The notes beneath the pieces are model-generated. The model worked only from the letters and a program-made list of their open reading frames with translations. It was not told the origin of the DNA and ran no database searches. A program made the position numbers and the translations under genes. This document shows, piece by piece, positions 1 to 7,716 of a DNA stretch of 37,002 nucleotides. Origin of the DNA: Thermoleophilia bacterium (GTDB taxonomy: Bacteria; Actinomycetota; Thermoleophilia; Gaiellales; Gaiellaceae). Location of the stretch: assembly GCA_025928515.1 (NCBI GenBank), contig JAICJI010000020.1:1-37002 (forward strand). Reading direction: 5' to 3'. The stretch's first letter is position 1. Every line of letters begins with the position of its first letter.

Positions 1-774
1 CGCCTGCCCGAGGTCGGAGCCGAGCGACGACCGCTCCGGCCCGACCCAGCGGATCCAGTCGACGAGCGTGTCGATCGCCCAGTTGTGGAAGCTCGACTCC
101 TCGTCGTACATGCAGAGCGAGTGCTCGATCAGCGCGCCGAGGTCGGCGAGCGTCTTGACCTCGTCCTTCGTCGCCTCGATCACGAAGTTCGGGTGGTTGA
201 CGATCATCCGGCGGACGCCGTGCTCCTTCGCCGCCTCGAAGACCGCGATGATCGACGGCGCCGGCATGTGCCCCGACGCGAGCACCGCATCCGCGTCGGC
301 GATCATCTGCAGGATCTCGTGCACCTCCGGCTTGAGTGTCCCGTTGCCGTCGGCGAAGACGTCGATCGGCTCCTCGGGAATGAGGTCGACCGAGAGCGAC
401 GGGAACTTCAGCTGCGGGTGCTCCCGATGGTGCTCGATGTGCTTCGGCGAGGCGATGGTGGGAAACCAGACGACCTTGCCGCCCATCGCGAGGCAGAGGT
501 TGACGGCGTGGGGGTTGAGCCCTCCGACCTGGGTGTTGAGCGCGATGCCGCCGAAGACGTCGATGCCCGAGGCCGCGATGCCGTGCTCATGCAGTGCGGC
601 GACGTCGGACGACGTGTCGTGGTGGTGCGACTTGACGACGATCGCGCGCATCCCCGCGTCCGCAGCCCGCTGCGCCGCCTCGGCCGCGTCGAGCCGGCGC
701 GGGAACGGCGACGGATAGGGATGGACGTGGAGGTCGACGGCGCCGTCGAGCAGGCGATCCACAGCGTCGCTCAT
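1..774 (-). CDS. DUF6282 amidohydrolase-superfamily protein (3' end outside window)
   Basis: The 258 visible residues begin at ATG 774 and stay open to the window edge, so the C-terminus is missing. The protein has amidohydrolase-type metal motifs: a DLHVHP motif (H16, H18) at the first strand, GHMP (H169), VNHPN (H194) and a terminal GSDLG (D254) that looks like the last-strand aspartate. This matches the DUF6282 family, uncharacterised members of the TIM-barrel metal-dependent hydrolases. The start overlaps the ligB-like stop as ATGA, so the two are probably translationally coupled. In the protocatechuate 4,5-cleavage pathway, LigI (lactonase) and LigJ (hydratase) also belong to the amidohydrolase superfamily. 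I infer a hydrolytic or hydratase step on a ring-cleavage product; the reaction itself cannot be read from sequence. Confidence 0.85.
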   Translation of the reverse strand, partial: MSDAVDRLLDGAVDLHVHPYPSPFPRRLDAAEAAQRAADAGMRAIVVKSHHHDTSSDVAALHEHGIAASGIDVFGGIALNTQVGGLNPHAVNLCLAMGGKVVWFPTIASPKHIEHHREHPQLKFPSLSVDLIPEEPIDVFADGNGTLKPEVHEILQMIADADAVLASGHMPAPSIIAVFEAAKEHGVRRMIVNHPNFVIEATKDEVKTLADLGALIEHSLCMYDEESSFHNWAIDTLVDWIRWVGPERSSLGSDLGQA

Positions 775-1622
775 GCCGCCACCTCGAACGTCTGCAGCCC
801 GTAGCCCATGATCCGGTGCGCGTAGTAGGCCGTGACGAGCGGGCGCGCGTCGTCCGGCAGCGCGCCGCGCATCGCGAGCCAGTTGACGACCTCGACCGAT
901 TCCGTGCCGCCCAGCTCGATCAGCTGCTTGTACGTGTAGCGCGTCAGCGACTCGGGCTCCTCCGCGAGGAGGCGCATGAACTCCTGATCCCAATCGGGCG
1001 TCACCTGGCCGAAGCGCGGCCCCGTCAGCTGGTGCGAGAGCCCGCCGGTGCCGACGACCACGACCCGCAGATCGTCCTCGAAGGAGTAGATCGCGCGCCG
1101 CAGTGCCCGGCCGAGCTTCCAGCAGCGCAGCGGCGACGGCAGCGGGTGGAGGATCACGTTGACCGCGAGCGGGACGATCGGGATCTTCCAGCCGCCCTCG
1201 CCCTCGCTGAAGTCGACCATCGGCAGCGGCGAGATGACGCCGTGGTCGACCTCGAGATCCTGGCAGATCGTGATGTCGAACTCGTCGGCTACGAGCGAGC
1301 GGGCGATGTGCCAGCCGAGCTTCGCGTCGCCGGGCAGCGGCGGGAACGGCCGCGCGCCGAAGCCCTCGTCGGCAACGGGATACGTCTCGGCGACGCCGAG
1401 CGCGAACGTCGGGTAGGCGTCGAGGAAGAACTGATCCATGTGGTCGTTGTAGACCACCACCAGCCGGTCCGGCTTGAGCTCCTCGAGCCAGTCCGCGACC
1501 TGCTTGAACGGGCCGAAGAGCGGCTGCCACTCGTCCGATTCGCGTACCTCTTCGCCCGCGTCGTAGATGTGCTCCATCGACGGCGCGTGGCTCGCGCCGA
1601 TCCCTCCGACGACCCTAGCCAT
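771..1622 (-). CDS. LigB-type extradiol ring-cleavage dioxygenase, beta (catalytic) subunit
   Basis: This 283-residue protein belongs to the class III extradiol dioxygenase family, like the beta subunit of protocatechuate 4,5-dioxygenase and gallate dioxygenase. These non-haem Fe(II) enzymes open catechol rings next to the diol. H12 (in GASHAPS) and H61 (in YNDHMD) fall at the same positions as the iron-binding histidines of Sphingobium LigB. H197 in TGGLSHQ matches the catalytic histidine, and E241 or E244 in GGTESVEVVNW would be the iron-binding glutamate. Its ATG lies inside the end of the ligA-like gene (8-bp overlap), as expected for subunits of one complex. The substrate could be protocatechuate, gallate, a methylated gallate or a homologue. 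It is read from the leftward operon. Confidence 0.93.
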   Translation of the reverse strand: MARVVGGIGASHAPSMEHIYDAGEEVRESDEWQPLFGPFKQVADWLEELKPDRLVVVYNDHMDQFFLDAYPTFALGVAETYPVADEGFGARPFPPLPGDAKLGWHIARSLVADEFDITICQDLEVDHGVISPLPMVDFSEGEGGWKIPIVPLAVNVILHPLPSPLRCWKLGRALRRAIYSFEDDLRVVVVGTGGLSHQLTGPRFGQVTPDWDQEFMRLLAEEPESLTRYTYKQLIELGGTESVEVVNWLAMRGALPDDARPLVTAYYAHRIMGYGLQTFEVAA

Positions 1623-1974
1623 TGGCCCCTCCTCCCGACTCCTTCATCTGCTTGCCGATCTCGGGCAGCGGCGTGTCCGTCACGCCCGAGAGCTTGACCA
1701 TCACGTAGATCGACATCCCCGACCGCCAGAGCCCGATCCAGTCACGCCCGCGCACGAGGTCCTGCTCCTCGTCGGTCAATCCGAACTGCGCCATCCAGGC
1801 TTCCTCGTCCTTGGCGAAGAGGTCGCGCTGGTGCTCGTCTTTCAGCGAATAGGCAGCTTTGTTCAGCCGGATGCCGCGCGTGGCGGTCGCCTCGTCGAAG
1901 AGGTCGAGGTCGCCCGGCAGCTCCTTCGGCTGCACGGCGTCGAGTCGTGCGAGGTACTCCTGGGTCAATTCCAT
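1615..1974 (-). CDS. LigA-type protocatechuate 4,5-dioxygenase alpha-like subunit
   Basis: This 119-residue helical protein has the size and sequence style of LigA, the small alpha subunit that covers the active site of LigB. The LigA signature region is present: FDEATATRGIRLNKAAYSL near residue 30, then a FAKDEEAWMAQFGLTDEEQDLV stretch and a C-terminal WIGLWRSGMSIYVMVKL. The start is ATG 1974, one base after the P450 stop (TGA-C-ATG). The gene ends 8 bp inside ligB. An upstream extension of the frame, antisense to nothing but overlapping the P450, is rejected because it has no LigA homology and would run deep into the P450. Alpha before beta is the usual order in ligAB. Confidence 0.93.
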   Translation of the reverse strand: MELTQEYLARLDAVQPKELPGDLDLFDEATATRGIRLNKAAYSLKDEHQRDLFAKDEEAWMAQFGLTDEEQDLVRGRDWIGLWRSGMSIYVMVKLSGVTDTPLPEIGKQMKESGGGANG

Positions 1975-1975
1975 G

Positions 1976-3148
1976 TCAGCTCCACTGGACGTGTAGGTGG
2001 TGGGGGGAACGGAACTCCCAGCCGGAGATCTCGATCGGGCGTTCCGGATCGAGGCGCAGGCCGGGGAGACGGTCGAGCAGGATGCGCCACGCCGTGCGCG
2101 TCTCGTAGCGCGCGAGGCGCGCGCCGATGCAGAGGTGGGGACCGGTGGCGAAGGCGAGGTGCGAGCCCTCTCGCCGGCGGATGTCGTAGCGCTCCGGCTC
2201 GCTCCAGTTGCGCTCGTCGTGGTTGGCGGAGGCGAGGACGGCGGCGATGAGCTCGCCCTTCGCGAGCTTGACGCCGCCGAGCTCGGTGTCGCTCGTCGTC
2301 TGGCGTGTCGAGGTGCCGACGGGCGAGTGCCAGCGGGCGGCCTCCTCGATCGCGGGATCGACGAGCTTCCGGTCGGCACGCACCTCCTCGAGCTGCTCCG
2401 GGTGCGAGAGGATCGCCCACAGCGACAGCGCGATCAGGTCGGTGGTCGCCTGCAGGCCGCCGACGATCATCACCTTGAGGTTCGACTGGATCTCCTCGCG
2501 CGTCAGCCGCTCGCCGTCGACCTCCGTGCGCACCATCGAGGAGAGCAGCGTGTCGTCGCCCATCCGCGCGAGCTTCTCGATGACGGGGGCGAGCGTGGCG
2601 TTCACCTCGGCGCTCGCGGCGTCGGCGATCGCCTGCTTCTCGGGATCGCCCTCGAAGTTCGCGGCGCCGGTCGCGAGCTCGACGAACCAGCGGCGCAACG
2701 TCCCCTCCTCGACGAACCCGAGCCCGAGAGCGCGCTTCAGCACCCGCGCCGACAACGGCTCGGCGAACTCCGAGACCAGGTCGCACGAGCCGCGCTCGAC
2801 GAAGCCGTCGATGAGCTCGTTCGCGAGCGGCGTGATGACGTTGTCCGGGTAGTCGCCGATCGCCCCGACGCGGAACCACGGATAGATGATCTTGCGGATC
2901 CGGCTGTGGTAGTCGCCTTCCGACGCCAACAGGTTCGGCCCGAACGTGCGCCGCAGCGTCGAGGGCTCCGTCTCGCCGGTGAACAGGTCCGGCGACTTGT
3001 CGACGTGCTGGACGTCGTCCCAGCGGGTGACGAGCCAGAGGCCGACCGAGTCGACGAAGCAGACCGGCTCCTCCTCACGCAGTCGCTTGTAGATCGGATA
3101 CGGATCGGACTCGAGCTGTTCGACCGAGATCTCAGTGCCGACGCTCAA
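1976..3148 (-). CDS. Cytochrome P450
   Basis: This 390-residue soluble bacterial P450 has the K-helix ExxR (E269, R272) and the haem loop FATGPHLCIG with the thiolate ligand C340. The I-helix reads GGLQATTD (230-237). Aligned to the P450cam GGLDT motif, the usual acid-alcohol pair is Gln233-Ala234, which is unusual and may mean a different proton-delivery route. I chose TTG 3148 because AGGAGG lies six bases upstream; an earlier TTG at 3154 directly abuts that Shine-Dalgarno sequence. The start lies 17 bp inside the end of the preceding flavoprotein gene. Beside ligAB, the likely job is hydroxylation or O-demethylation of an aromatic ring to give a cleavable catechol. No ferredoxin or reductase gene is visible in the window, so redox partners must come from elsewhere. 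Confidence 0.92.
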   Translation of the reverse strand: MSVGTEISVEQLESDPYPIYKRLREEEPVCFVDSVGLWLVTRWDDVQHVDKSPDLFTGETEPSTLRRTFGPNLLASEGDYHSRIRKIIYPWFRVGAIGDYPDNVITPLANELIDGFVERGSCDLVSEFAEPLSARVLKRALGLGFVEEGTLRRWFVELATGAANFEGDPEKQAIADAASAEVNATLAPVIEKLARMGDDTLLSSMVRTEVDGERLTREEIQSNLKVMIVGGLQATTDLIALSLWAILSHPEQLEEVRADRKLVDPAIEEAARWHSPVGTSTRQTTSDTELGGVKLAKGELIAAVLASANHDERNWSEPERYDIRRREGSHLAFATGPHLCIGARLARYETRTAWRILLDRLPGLRLDPERPIEISGWEFRSPHHLHVQWS

Positions 3149-4115
3149 TCGCAACCTCCTCGTAGGTCTGGACGTGATGGGCAGCTTCGCCGATCAGGTC
3201 GCGGACGCTCGTTCCCTGCTCTTCGCAATACCCGGCGAGCTCCTCGACGGCACGTCCGAGGGCGGCCGGCCCGTCGGTGAGCACCGCCGACGCGAGCGCG
3301 ACAGCCGAGGCGCCCGCGAGCAAGAGGCGCGCGACGTCGAGGCCGTCTCTCGCTCCGTTCGTCGCGACGATCGAGGCTTCCGGATGTGCCGCGTGCGTCT
3401 TCGCGACTCGGTAGAGCGTGAGTGGCAGCGCCCACGCCCCGCCGACCGCGGCGAACGTGCCGAGCACGGGCCGTCGCGTGGTCAGGTCGGGGACGAATCC
3501 CATGGCGCGCGTCGCGATACAGACGGCATCGGCGCCGGCGGCGAGCGCGTCCGCGACCGAGTCGTCGGGCGCGAGCTTCACGGTGAGCGGGAGCGAGACC
3601 GCATCCCGAATGCGGCGCACGAGCTCGACGCCGGCGCCGATTCCCTCGGCCGCCTCGCTCGCGTGCGGGGCGCCGACGTTCAGCTCGAGCCAGCGCAGGC
3701 CGGCGCTCTCGAAGGTCGCCGCCGCCTCTACTGCGCGGTCGAGACCCGCGACGATCAGGCTCGGGACGACATAGGCGTCTCGCTGCGCGGCTTCGCGGTC
3801 GAGAGTGGCGAGCGTCTCCGCCCACTCTGCGAGCTCGACCTCGAGCAGCCCGGAGCGGCAGAAGAGCGAATCCATGCGCTGCGCCGGCCCCAGCGGTCGC
3901 GCGCGCAGGTGCTCGTCGAGCAGGACGTACTCGGCGGCGCGCAGGTTCGCGTGCGCCGCCGGCGACTCGTTCACCGACTTCGCGACCACGGCTGCGGCTC
4001 CCGCCTCGAGACACGCGCGGATCTGACCCGGTTCGGCCGTCGCCTCGGAGGATCCGGCGATCACCGGGTTCTTCAGGTCGAGGCCGGCAACGGTCGTCGC
4101 GAGATCAGCGGACAC
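3132..4115 (-). CDS. Dihydroorotate dehydrogenase-like FMN flavoprotein
   Basis: This 327-residue TIM-barrel protein of the class 1 dihydroorotate dehydrogenase type opens with LKNPVIAGSSEAT and has LELNVGAPH, VKLAPD and a C-terminal NGARDGLDVARLLLAGASAV segment that resembles the FMN phosphate-binding end of the barrel. The usual class 1 loop with N-x-S-C-P-N, which carries the catalytic cysteine, reads NVGAPH here, so a true pyrimidine-synthesis role is unlikely. GTG 4115 is the chosen start; it overlaps the aldolase stop by 11 bp. The catabolic operon context suggests an FMN-dependent reduction or oxidation of an aromatic intermediate or a ring-cleavage product. The precise reaction is unknown. 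Confidence 0.85.
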   Translation of the reverse strand: MSADLATTVAGLDLKNPVIAGSSEATAEPGQIRACLEAGAAAVVAKSVNESPAAHANLRAAEYVLLDEHLRARPLGPAQRMDSLFCRSGLLEVELAEWAETLATLDREAAQRDAYVVPSLIVAGLDRAVEAAATFESAGLRWLELNVGAPHASEAAEGIGAGVELVRRIRDAVSLPLTVKLAPDDSVADALAAGADAVCIATRAMGFVPDLTTRRPVLGTFAAVGGAWALPLTLYRVAKTHAAHPEASIVATNGARDGLDVARLLLAGASAVALASAVLTDGPAALGRAVEELAGYCEEQGTSVRDLIGEAAHHVQTYEEVAIERRH

Positions 4116-4809
4116 CGGCGACCGCCTCGCGCAGGAGCGCGACGTCGGAGGAGACGACCGCGTAGCGGAACCGCTCCTCGGCGCCGAAGCCGCCGAGCGC
4201 GATCCCCGCTTCCGCCGCCGCGGCGGCGAGCGCCTCGGCCCGCACGCCGGCGATGCCTTCGTCCAGGCCGCAGTCGACGAGCAGGTCGGTGAGGCCGAGG
4301 AAGGCGACGTCGGCTCCCGCTCGGCAGAGCTCGACCGGCGGATCGTCCGTCTCCCGCGTCTCGAGCTGGATCGCGACGAGCGGTGGCACGGCCCCGGCAA
4401 CGTACTCGCGCAGCCGAACCGCGCCGTAGCCCGCCTGCGGGTGGGCGAGGCTGATCGAGCGCGATCCGTCGGGCGCGTACGTGGCGGCGGAGGCGAGCGC
4501 CCGCACCTCCGCGACGCGCCGCACCGACGACAGCTGGATCCCGGCCGCGCCCGCCTCGAGCAGCCGGTTGACGAGCCCGCGGTCGACCTCGGGAATCCGC
4601 ACGACGGCGGGGAAGCCGATCGCCGCGGCGTGTCGCACAAGGCGTAGGACGTCGGCTTCCGAAAGCTGGGAGTGCTCGTGGTCGACGACGCAGAAGTCGA
4701 GCGAGGCGGCGCAGATGTCGATCGATTCGAGCGCCGGCAGCTTCACGAACGTGCCGACGACTCGACCCTCTTGCAGGCGCTCGCGCAGGCTTGACACGAC
4801 TCCTGCCAT
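4105..4809 (-). CDS. HpcH/HpaI-family aldolase
   Basis: This 234-residue protein is first in the leftward operon. Family members cleave 4-hydroxy-2-oxo acids to pyruvate plus an aldehyde with a divalent metal. The key residues line up with E. coli HpaI almost number for number: H46 in DHEHSQ, R71 in VVRIPE, and metal ligands E150 (IQLETRE) and D175 (LGLTDL). The start is ATG 4809. A longer reading adds 12 residues of promoter DNA and is rejected. There is no Shine-Dalgarno sequence, and a -10-like GATAAC lies seven bases upstream, so the mRNA may be leaderless. It would perform the last carbon-carbon cleavage after ring opening. Family members also include citrate lyase beta-like proteins. 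Confidence 0.9.
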   Translation of the reverse strand: MAGVVSSLRERLQEGRVVGTFVKLPALESIDICAASLDFCVVDHEHSQLSEADVLRLVRHAAAIGFPAVVRIPEVDRGLVNRLLEAGAAGIQLSSVRRVAEVRALASAATYAPDGSRSISLAHPQAGYGAVRLREYVAGAVPPLVAIQLETRETDDPPVELCRAGADVAFLGLTDLLVDCGLDEGIAGVRAEALAAAAAEAGIALGGFGAEERFRYAVVSSDVALLREAVAGVR

Positions 4810-4822
4810 GTGGGACGTTATC
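4791..4822 (+). promoter_or_regulatory. Possible rightward promoter of the permease operon
   Basis: TTGACA at 4791-4796 is a perfect -35 hexamer inside the 5' end of the aldolase gene. The matching -10 is poor: GACGTT at N17, or GTTATC at N20. The permease itself has a strong AGGAGGG at 4854-4860 ahead of ATG 4865, so its mRNA has a leader. The operator-like repeats overlap the -10 zone. Confidence 0.3.
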
Positions 4823-4834
4823 TCACATCGTGAG
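4808..4834. promoter_or_regulatory. Candidate operator: overlapping inverted repeats in the divergent promoter
   Basis: CTCACATCGTGAG at 4822-4834 is a perfect 5-3-5 inverted repeat. A second, overlapping repeat pairs ATGTGGGA (4808-4815) with TCTCACAT (4821-4828), matching at 7 of 8 positions across a 5-base spacer. Both sit in the 55-bp gap between the aldolase and permease starts. They overlap the predicted -10 of the leftward promoter and lie just downstream of a perfect -35 for the rightward one. The IclR-family protein encoded at 8966-9679 is the obvious candidate binder; that link is inferred. Confidence 0.5.
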
Positions 4835-4845
4835 CAGGGTCGCAA
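4817..4845 (-). promoter_or_regulatory. Predicted leftward promoter of the ring-cleavage operon
   Basis: On the minus strand, TTGCGA (4845-4840) and GATAAC (4822-4817) are separated by exactly 17 bases. The expected transcription start, 6 to 8 bases beyond the -10, coincides with the ATG at 4809, and no Shine-Dalgarno sequence precedes that ATG. This favours a leaderless mRNA. The inverted repeat CTCACATCGTGAG fills most of the spacer. Confidence 0.45.
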
Positions 4846-4864
4846 GTCGTCTTAGGAGGGATTG

Positions 4865-6316
4865 ATGGAAGCTTCCGCACAGGGGGAGGGGCGCGGGCTC
4901 CGGCGCAACGCGATCGGACTTCCCGGCCTCATCGCCCAGTCGCTCGGCGTGACAGCGCCCGAGATCTCGGCCGTGGTCATCGCCGCAGTCGTCGCAGCCA
5001 AGGTCGGCGGCTGGACCCCGGCTGCTTTCTGGGTCGCCGGCATCGGTGCGATCGGGCTGGCGCTGATCTACGGCCGCTTCGCGCGCTACGTGCCGAGCGC
5101 AGGAGGGACGTACGCAATCATCCGCGCGGGCCTCGGCCGCGACGTCGGCTTCTTCGGCGGCTGGACGCTGCTGGCGGTCGGGATCATCTTCGTGCCGGGG
5201 TTGATCATCGCCGCCGCCTTCCTGCTGCAAAACTTCTTCGGGCTCGTCGAGCCCTCGCACCCGTTCCTCTACCACGCCTGGTGGGGGTGGGCGCTGTTGC
5301 TGGTGGCGATCGTCGCCGCGATCTCGTACCTCGGGATCCAGATCTCCGCGCGCGTGCTCCTCACGCTGACTGCGATCGGCGTGGCGATGCTGACGATCCT
5401 CGACATCATCATCCTCGCCAAGGGAGGGGCCAGCGGCTGGGCCTGGTCGTCGCTCGAGCCCTGGGGCGGGCACGGGACGTTCGGCTTCGGCTTCTTCGCG
5501 CTCGGGGTCGGAATCGCGATGACCGGGTTCTCGGGCTTCGAGACCGCGGTCTTCCTCGCGGAGGAGGCGCACACACCGCGGAAGCAGGTGCCCAAGGCAG
5601 TGCTCGGCGCGGTCGCACTCGCGGTGATCTTCTACATCGTCACGACGTTCTCGATCGTGACGGGCTACGGCCTGAAGGGAGCCGGCCAGTTCGCCTCCGA
5701 TTCCGGCGGTGCGGTCGTCGGTCTCTCGGCGCAGTACGCCGCGCTCTGGTTCGGCAAGGTGCTGCTCCTGTTCCTCGCGATCTCGTCGTTCGCGTCCGCG
5801 CTCGGCACCGCGAACTTCACGACGCGAACAGCGTTCGCCTGGGGCCACGACGGCTATCTGCCGCGGGCGTTCGGGCGCACCCATCCGCGCTTCAAGAGCC
5901 CGGATGTGGCGATCGGCGTCCTGACCGCGATCACGCTCGCCGTGATCTTCGCCGGGCTTGCCTGGCAGGGGCGGACGATCAACGGCGCGGTCAACTTCTT
6001 CAGCTGGCTCCTGCAGGTCGGGGCCACCGGCATCCTTCCGGTCTATGCGCTCGTCGGCATCGCCGGCTTCGTCCACTCCCGCCGCCACGGTGGAAACCTG
6101 ATCGACATATTCGTGGCGCCGCTCCTGACCGTCGTTGTCGTCGGTGTCGCCGAGGTGACCGAGTTCTACGGCCAGAAGGGGATCTTCCACTGGGCTCCGT
6201 ACGTCATGCTCGGCTGGATGGCGCTCGGCATCCTCGTCCGCCTGGCGACTCGCGCGAAAGTCGAGCAGGTCGAGCGCCAGGTCGAGGAAATGCAGCCGGA
6301 GCTCGCAGCCGGCTGA
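4865..6316 (+). CDS. APC-superfamily amino acid/amine permease
   Basis: This 483-residue integral membrane protein has about 12 hydrophobic spans. The N-terminal region (about residues 10-90) has the first APC helix with SLGVTAPEISAVV and the PSAGGTYAIIRAGLGR loop typical of amino acid-polyamine-organocation transporters. The TGFSGFETAVFLAEEA segment (about residues 220-235) is the conserved helix-6 region with FxGFE. ATG 4865 is preferred over an upstream TTG because AGGAGGG ends four bases before it. It is the first gene of the rightward operon and ends one base into the ALDH start. The likely role is uptake of the amino acid or amine that the following enzymes process; substrate specificity cannot be read. 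Confidence 0.92.
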   Translation: MEASAQGEGRGLRRNAIGLPGLIAQSLGVTAPEISAVVIAAVVAAKVGGWTPAAFWVAGIGAIGLALIYGRFARYVPSAGGTYAIIRAGLGRDVGFFGGWTLLAVGIIFVPGLIIAAAFLLQNFFGLVEPSHPFLYHAWWGWALLLVAIVAAISYLGIQISARVLLTLTAIGVAMLTILDIIILAKGGASGWAWSSLEPWGGHGTFGFGFFALGVGIAMTGFSGFETAVFLAEEAHTPRKQVPKAVLGAVALAVIFYIVTTFSIVTGYGLKGAGQFASDSGGAVVGLSAQYAALWFGKVLLLFLAISSFASALGTANFTTRTAFAWGHDGYLPRAFGRTHPRFKSPDVAIGVLTAITLAVIFAGLAWQGRTINGAVNFFSWLLQVGATGILPVYALVGIAGFVHSRRHGGNLIDIFVAPLLTVVVVGVAEVTEFYGQKGIFHWAPYVMLGWMALGILVRLATRAKVEQVERQVEEMQPELAAG

Positions 6317-7716
6317 TGTCTCCGGGTCGCAGCCGCGGGCACCTGATCGGAGGCGACCAGGTGTCCGCGGCCTCCCGCGAGACCTTCGAGTCGCTCGATC
6401 CGTCGACGGGCAGCCCGCTCGCGACGCTCGCGCTCGGCGGTCCGGGCGACATCGACCGCGCCGTCGCCGCCGCGCGGTCGGCGCTCCCCGCGTGGCGGGC
6501 GGTGGATCCGTACGAGCGCGGTCTCATCCTGCAGCGGCTCGCCGGCCTGATCGAGGAGAACGCCGACGAGCTCACGGACGTCGAGGCGCGCGACGCCGGG
6601 AAGCTGCGCGGCGAGGCGGCGCGCGACGTCGAGCGCGCGGTGCGGACGTGGACGTACTACGCAGGCTGGCCGACGAAGATCACCGGCACGACGAACCCGG
6701 CCGACCCCGGCGTGTTCTCGTACACGGTGCGCGAGCCCGTCGGCGTGGTGGGCGCGATCACGCCGTGGAACTTCCCGCTTGTCATCGCGTCCTGGAAGCT
6801 CGCGCCCGCACTCGCCTGCGGGAACACCGTCGTTCACAAGCCCGCGGAGGAGGCGCCGCTCTCGGCGCTGCGGATGGCCGAGCTCGCTCTCGAGGCGGGC
6901 GTGCCTCCCGGCGTCTGGAACGTCGTCACGGGCGAGGCGGAGGCCGGTGCGGCGCTCGCCGCGCACGACGACGTCGACAAGATCACCTTCACCGGCTCGA
7001 CCGAGGTCGGCCGTGAGATCCAGCGAGCGGCCGCGGGGAACCTCAAGCGGCTGTCGCTCGAGCTCGGCGGCAAGTCGGCGAACATCGTGCTCGCCGACGC
7101 CGACCTCGATGCCGCGCTCGAAGGAGCGATGCGCTCGACGTTCCGCAACGCGGGCCAGGTGTGCACCGCCGGTGCGCGGCTGGTCGTCGACTCTGCGGTG
7201 GCCGGCGAGCTGAGCGAACGGCTCGCCGAGCGCGTGCGAGAGACCGAAGTCGGCCCTCTGATCTCCGAGCGACAGCGGGCTCGCGTCCTCGAGCTGTACG
7301 AGTCCGCGGTGGGAGAGGGAGCGCGCGCGCTCGTCGGCGGCGCGCCGGTCGACGGGCCGGGCTTCTACGTCGAGCCGACGGTGTTCGTGGACACGACGAA
7401 CGAGATGCGGATCAATCGCGAGGAGATCTTCGGGCCGGCGGTAGCCGTCATCTCCGTCGCCGACGAGGAGGAGGCGGTGCGCGTCGCGAACGACACGCGC
7501 TACGGCCTCGCGGCCGCAGTGTGGACGCGCGACGCATCCCGGGCGACTCGGATCGCGCACGCACTCGACGCCGGTACGGTCTGGATCAACAACTACGGCG
7601 GCCTCGACGTCTACAGCGCCTATGGCGGCCGCGGTTTCTCGGGCTACGGCTACGAGCAGGGGCCACAGACGATCGAGGAGTACACGACGTTGAAGACCGT
7701 GAGGCAGACGCTGTGA
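6316..7716 (+). CDS. NAD(P)-dependent aldehyde dehydrogenase
   Basis: This 466-residue ALDH-superfamily enzyme oxidises an aldehyde to a carboxylic acid. All core motifs are visible: the PWNFP oxyanion residue N152, TGSTEVG (about 227-232) for the cofactor, general base E249 in LELGGKS, and nucleophile C283 in NAGQVCTAG. Its length is near the usual 470-500. The start ATG overlaps the permease stop as TGATG. The next gene is a class III aminotransferase, a pairing typical of amine and omega-amino acid breakdown: transamination gives the aldehyde that this enzyme oxidises. It could also act on betaine aldehyde or a semialdehyde; specificity is uncertain. Confidence 0.94.
   Translation: MSPGRSRGHLIGGDQVSAASRETFESLDPSTGSPLATLALGGPGDIDRAVAAARSALPAWRAVDPYERGLILQRLAGLIEENADELTDVEARDAGKLRGEAARDVERAVRTWTYYAGWPTKITGTTNPADPGVFSYTVREPVGVVGAITPWNFPLVIASWKLAPALACGNTVVHKPAEEAPLSALRMAELALEAGVPPGVWNVVTGEAEAGAALAAHDDVDKITFTGSTEVGREIQRAAAGNLKRLSLELGGKSANIVLADADLDAALEGAMRSTFRNAGQVCTAGARLVVDSAVAGELSERLAERVRETEVGPLISERQRARVLELYESAVGEGARALVGGAPVDGPGFYVEPTVFVDTTNEMRINREEIFGPAVAVISVADEEEAVRVANDTRYGLAAAVWTRDASRATRIAHALDAGTVWINNYGGLDVYSAYGGRGFSGYGYEQGPQTIEEYTTLKTVRQTL

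Noticed and set aside
3149-3154. Earlier TTG start of the P450 at 3154
   Set aside because: It directly abuts the Shine-Dalgarno AGGAGG; TTG 3148 is at the right distance.
4810-4845. Longer aldolase start reading into the divergent promoter
   Set aside because: The added 12 residues cross the predicted -10 and operator repeats and do not match the HpaI N-terminus.
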